14,897 nucleotides of DNA from JANQKX01 sp039028695 (GTDB lineage Bacteria > Pseudomonadota > Alphaproteobacteria > Kiloniellales > Kiloniellaceae): positions 1 to 14,897 of the forward strand of contig JBCCHN010000130.1 in NCBI GenBank assembly GCA_039028695.1, given 5' to 3'. Below are positions 12,470 to 14,897 of the stretch, one piece after another (the first letter of the stretch is position 1; the number at the start of each line of letters is the position of its first letter). The notes beneath the pieces were generated by a model. The model saw only the letters and a program-made list of their open reading frames with translations, ran no database searches and was not told the origin of the DNA. The position numbers and the translations under genes are program-made.

Positions 12470-14209
12470 TCAGCAGCCTGGCGGTGTTTCACCACTTTCG
12501 GATTGCTTGCAAGTGGCCTGGACCATGAGCGAGCCTCCAGTGCCGCGCATGCGGTCAATCTCTTCCACACGCTTTTGGAATTGGGCCAGCACCTCGCCTT
12601 GGAGTTTTTCACCGGTCGGCAGCTTTACGGTCAGGGGATTGACCTGCTTGTTGTTGAAAATAACTTCGTAATGAAGGTGGGGTCCGGTCGAGCGTCCTGT
12701 GGTGCCAACATAACCGATCACCTGGCCCTGTTTGACCCTTGTGTTGCGCTTGATGCCCTTGGCGATGTTGTGCATGTGAGCATAGGCAGTCTTGAAAGAA
12801 CTGTTGTGGCGAATGCGAATGTAATTTCCGTAGGATCCTTTTCGTCCAGCCGCCTCGATGACACCGTTGCCGGCGGCATAGATCGGCGTTCCCGTGGGTG
12901 CCGCAAAATCGGTGCCACGATGCATTTTACTGTAGCCCAAAACCGGGTGTTTTCGCATGCCAAATCCAGACGACAGGCGGGCCCCATCGATGGGGGTGCG
13001 CATCAAGGTCCGGCGGACCGAATCACCGGCGGCGTTGAAATAATCGTATGACCCGTCCGGCAGCTCGAAATGATAGAGTTCAACCTTTTCGCCGGAGAGA
13101 GTCAGCGAGCCATAAAGCAAAGGTCCGGTGCGGGCCAATTGGCCTTCCCGGTCCCAATGGGATTCATAGAGAAATTCGAAGCTGTCCCCTTTACGGATCT
13201 CCCGCTGGAAATCCACATCGAAGCTAAACGCGCGAATGGCTTCGATGAGGGTGCGGGCCGGGACACCCGCTTCGCTGGCCGCAAGCGCGAGCGAACTCTC
13301 AATGATACCCTCGGCGCTATCGCGCTGTAGAACCAGATCTCGCGCCACACTGTTGGCTTGAAAGAGGCCGTCCGCGTCCAAGGTTACCTGAATGTCTTCG
13401 CTCAGGTTGGGGCGCAGAGCCATGCTGTGGAGCTGGCCGTCATTTTCCTGACCATCGGCTGAAACGAAGGAAAGGGAAATTTCTTGCCCGGGACGTAGGT
13501 CGCGGGGGTCGAACACGTCCGACATGGCGGTGATGGCCTGGTGGGCCTCGGGGCGGGCGGCACCAGCCTTGACCAGCAGGTTCATGAGGGTGTCGCCGCG
13601 CGCAACCTTTACCTTAACGGGCGGAGCCAGGTCCGGGCCGTGCTGCTCAGCCGTTTGGTCATCTGCAGGCTCCAGCAGGCGCCCGTCTTGATCTGTTAGG
13701 CTGGCTGTCTGGTCGCTATACGGTGTGTTTCCGGTCGTCGCCAGGTCATCGGGTTCGGCCTCAAGCGGCGCCTCGGTTTGAGTGTCGGGCGTTGCCTCCA
13801 ATGCGCTCATGTCGTCGGGCAGGGCGCGAAGGCCGTGGAGGGCGGAGAGCATGGGGGATTCTTCAGTCTCGGCAGCCGCAACCTCTTGAGAAATGGGCTT
13901 TTGAGAAGCAGGGCTTTCCGGCCGATTTGCCGTCTGATCCAGGGGCGCCGTGGTCGCCGTCTGGGGGTGCGGCATCCCTTGGCCTCGTGGGTTGGAACGC
14001 GCCCATTCCGCGCCGGCCCAAAAGCCGGCTAACCCTGTAGTAATGAGGCCGGCCAGCATCATACCGGAGCTTTTTTCCAAAAGACCTCTGAGAGAAGAGG
14101 GGCGGTTTTGAATTGGGAACCGATGAGGGCTTGGGTTCGTCGCCCCCTTAGTCTGCGGGCCTTTGGCCCGCCCTTGGTTCTCCGCGGCAACTCCTGGGGT
14201 TCGGCCCAT
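12470..14209 (-). CDS. membrane-anchored M23 family metallopeptidase (MepM-like)
   Basis: The 579-aa protein is a predicted zinc endopeptidase acting on peptidoglycan cross-links in the periplasm. It has a basic cytoplasmic N-terminus, one membrane helix at about 48-68, a long acidic Pro/Thr-rich linker (about 75-195), a LysM/OapA-like segment VKVARGDTLMNLLVKAGA (200-217), an intermediate region, then the LytM domain from about 406: SSGFGMRKHPVLGYSKMHRG with H430 and D434 (HRGTD), AYAHMH with H480, and GPHLHYE with H513. All four zinc and catalytic residues are present, so it should be an active enzyme rather than an EnvC/NlpD-type activator. The layout matches MepM (YebA). A GGGA lies 11 bases before ATG 14209. 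It is divergent from the rRNA operon, with an inverted repeat in its promoter region. Confidence 0.93.
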   Translation of the reverse strand: MGRTPGVAAENQGRAKGPQTKGATNPSPHRFPIQNRPSSLRGLLEKSSGMMLAGLITTGLAGFWAGAEWARSNPRGQGMPHPQTATTAPLDQTANRPESPASQKPISQEVAAAETEESPMLSALHGLRALPDDMSALEATPDTQTEAPLEAEPDDLATTGNTPYSDQTASLTDQDGRLLEPADDQTAEQHGPDLAPPVKVKVARGDTLMNLLVKAGAARPEAHQAITAMSDVFDPRDLRPGQEISLSFVSADGQENDGQLHSMALRPNLSEDIQVTLDADGLFQANSVARDLVLQRDSAEGIIESSLALAASEAGVPARTLIEAIRAFSFDVDFQREIRKGDSFEFLYESHWDREGQLARTGPLLYGSLTLSGEKVELYHFELPDGSYDYFNAAGDSVRRTLMRTPIDGARLSSGFGMRKHPVLGYSKMHRGTDFAAPTGTPIYAAGNGVIEAAGRKGSYGNYIRIRHNSSFKTAYAHMHNIAKGIKRNTRVKQGQVIGYVGTTGRSTGPHLHYEVIFNNKQVNPLTVKLPTGEKLQGEVLAQFQKRVEEIDRMRGTGGSLMVQATCKQSESGETPPGC

Positions 14210-14308
14210 CGAGTTTGATCTCCCTTTGGTCTTAGTATCCCTTCACCGGGCCTGGCGGCTCCTGCGAACGGTGGCCCGTGTGATGGCGGGCGAATCGGAT
14301 CTAAAGTG

Positions 14309-14325
14309 TTGTCGCGTGGCGACAA
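14309..14325. promoter_or_regulatory. perfect inverted repeat, possible operator for the M23 gene
   Basis: TTGTCGC (14309-14315) and GCGACAA (14319-14325) are perfect 7-base arms around GTG. The site sits 100 bases before the M23 ATG and touches the expected -10 position of the promoter candidate at 14324-14352. Symmetry and position suggest a dimeric repressor site; the regulator is not identified. Confidence 0.45.
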
Positions 14326-14352
14326 AATGGTGAGATAACAATTACATGTCAA
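14324..14352 (-). promoter_or_regulatory. candidate promoter for the M23 peptidase gene
   Basis: On the minus strand a perfect TTGACA (14352-14347) is followed after 17 bases by CATTTT (14329-14324), which matches the -10 consensus poorly. A weak -10 under a perfect -35 would suit regulated expression. Confidence 0.35.
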
Positions 14353-14462
14353 CAGTAAATGCCCTGTAAACAGCGGCAGGTCCAAGGCCACTTTTTCGAT
14401 AGCCTTTTAGACAAATGCAGACCCTTTTCCGAGGGTTCCCGCGTTTGTCCAATGGGGCCGCG

Positions 14463-14521
14463 GTTTTTTGCATTTTTTTTATGATAAAGGGTTTGACAGG
14501 GCATTTGGGCAGGCCTATAAC
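14463..14521 (+). promoter_or_regulatory. rRNA operon promoter P1 with upstream T-rich element
   Basis: TTGACA (14493-14498), 17 bases, TATAAC (14516-14521) is near-consensus. Upstream, 14463-14487 is almost pure A/T (GTTTTTTGCATTTTTTTTAT), like an UP element. The bases just after the -10 are CCCCGCCCGC, a GC-rich discriminator typical of stringently controlled rRNA promoters. The start would be near 14528, leaving a leader of about 300 bases before 16S. Confidence 0.8.
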
Positions 14522-14831
14522 CCCGCCCGCAGCACCGATGGCCCTTCGATGGATGGTTGGGCCAAGGGGCGCTTTTGTGCTCGATCTTGCTGTTTTTGCT
14601 ATTTGACATTGTTGTTTTTATGGAAGGGATACGCGGGCGGCGGCTTTGTGTTTTTTTGCGTTTTTGCGTTTTGAGACATATGGGCTTTTTGCTTAGCGTA
14701 TCTTGAGATAGTTACGCGTTGTCCTTTTGCGGGATTTTGTCTCGCGGGAGGGTATATTGAGTGAGGAGTCCTTGCTTTGATTTGTTGGCTTTGGGGTTTA
14801 TGCCTTTGGGCTGATGGATTGGAGCAGATGT
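14522..14831 (+). other. rRNA operon leader
   Basis: The transcribed leader between P1 and 16S is T-rich and gene-free. It includes the hairpin GGCCC (14540-14544) / GGGCC (14559-14563) and tandem TGCGTTTT units around 14656-14671. I could not place a convincing boxA antitermination signal; TTGTCCTTTTGCGG near 14718-14731 is the nearest resemblance. The part next to 16S should pair with sequence downstream of 16S for RNase III processing, outside the window. Confidence 0.6.
14603..14632 (+). promoter_or_regulatory. possible second rRNA promoter P2
   Basis: TTGACA (14603-14608) is followed after 18 bases by GGATAC (14627-14632). The -35 is perfect, the -10 poor. Tandem promoters are common in rRNA operons, so it is noted at low confidence. 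Confidence 0.3.
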
Positions 14832-14897
14832 CAACCTAAGAGTTTGATCCTGGCTCAGAACGAACGCTGGCGGCAGGCTTAACACATGCAAGTCGAA
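14832..14897 (+). rRNA. rrs: 16S ribosomal RNA, 5' end
   Basis: AGAGTTTGATCCTGGCTCAG, the universal 5' 16S sequence (primer 8F/27F site), occurs at 14839-14858, followed by AACGAACGCTGGCGGCAGGC and TTAACACATGCAAGTCGAA up to the window edge. The mature 5' end is placed by counting 7 bases upstream from E. coli position 8. The pattern GAACGAACGCTGGCGGCAGGC fits Alphaproteobacteria. Confidence 0.98.

Noticed and set aside
12190..12470. Cobalamin-type riboswitch, because GCCACTG occurs at 12237-12243
   Set aside because: The other conserved boxes and their order are absent, and no suitable downstream gene starts there.
14415..14606. Plus-strand frame in the rRNA promoter region
   Set aside because: It spans the P1 promoter and T-rich tracts; its hydrophobic translation comes from T-rich DNA.
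1..14897. CRISPR array, toxin-antitoxin pair, phage genes or defence system
   Set aside because: No regularly spaced repeats, paired toxin-antitoxin ORFs, phage structural genes or nuclease/helicase domains were seen.

Overview
The window looks like chromosome of an alphaproteobacterium, probably a Rhodospirillales relative. The reasons are the gene order tsaD (divergent) / hemC-hemD-Mic60-like-hemY, which is typical of Alphaproteobacteria, the alphaproteobacterial HemY with a C-terminal zinc ribbon, and the 5' end of a 16S rRNA gene. The order-level placement is inference; only 66 bases of 16S are present. The flanking core genes are GC-rich, while the middle is less so (hand counts over 60 bases: 41/60 G+C at 5281-5340, 30/60 at 6961-7020, 27/60 at 9181-9240).

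Layout. (1) 1-623, minus: 5' two-thirds of tsaD (tRNA t6A synthesis), cut by the window edge. (2) 827-5858, plus: hemC, hemD, a Mic60/mitofilin-like membrane protein and hemY. Hydroxymethylbilane synthase and uroporphyrinogen-III synthase make successive tetrapyrrole intermediates; the two membrane proteins follow, with hemY starting 3 bases after the mitofilin stop. The mitofilin homologue carries an N-terminal helix-turn-helix-like segment and a run of 15-bp tandem repeats. (3) 6116-6191: tRNA-Thr(CGT). It is followed directly by a 54-bp sequence containing a perfect 11-bp-arm palindrome, repeated 117 bp further on. (4) 6350-9830: a loose, gene-poor, lower-GC accessory stretch. It holds two probable gene remnants, a small secreted cysteine-containing protein, a 60-aa ORF, an EamA transporter and a GNAT acetyltransferase. 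(5) 9830-14209, minus: an exported CsgG + SH3 + SHOCT protein, a 68-aa DUF6494-type protein with a good promoter, and a large membrane-anchored M23 peptidase. (6) 14463-14897, plus: an rRNA operon promoter with near-consensus -35/-10 boxes, a long T-rich leader, and the start of 16S rRNA.

No CRISPR array, intact insertion sequence, phage or obvious defence system is visible. The most unusual items are the HTH-fused mitofilin, the twin palindromic repeats abutting the tRNA, and a perfect inverted repeat in the M23 promoter region facing the rRNA operon. Everything here is read by eye; no database search was possible.
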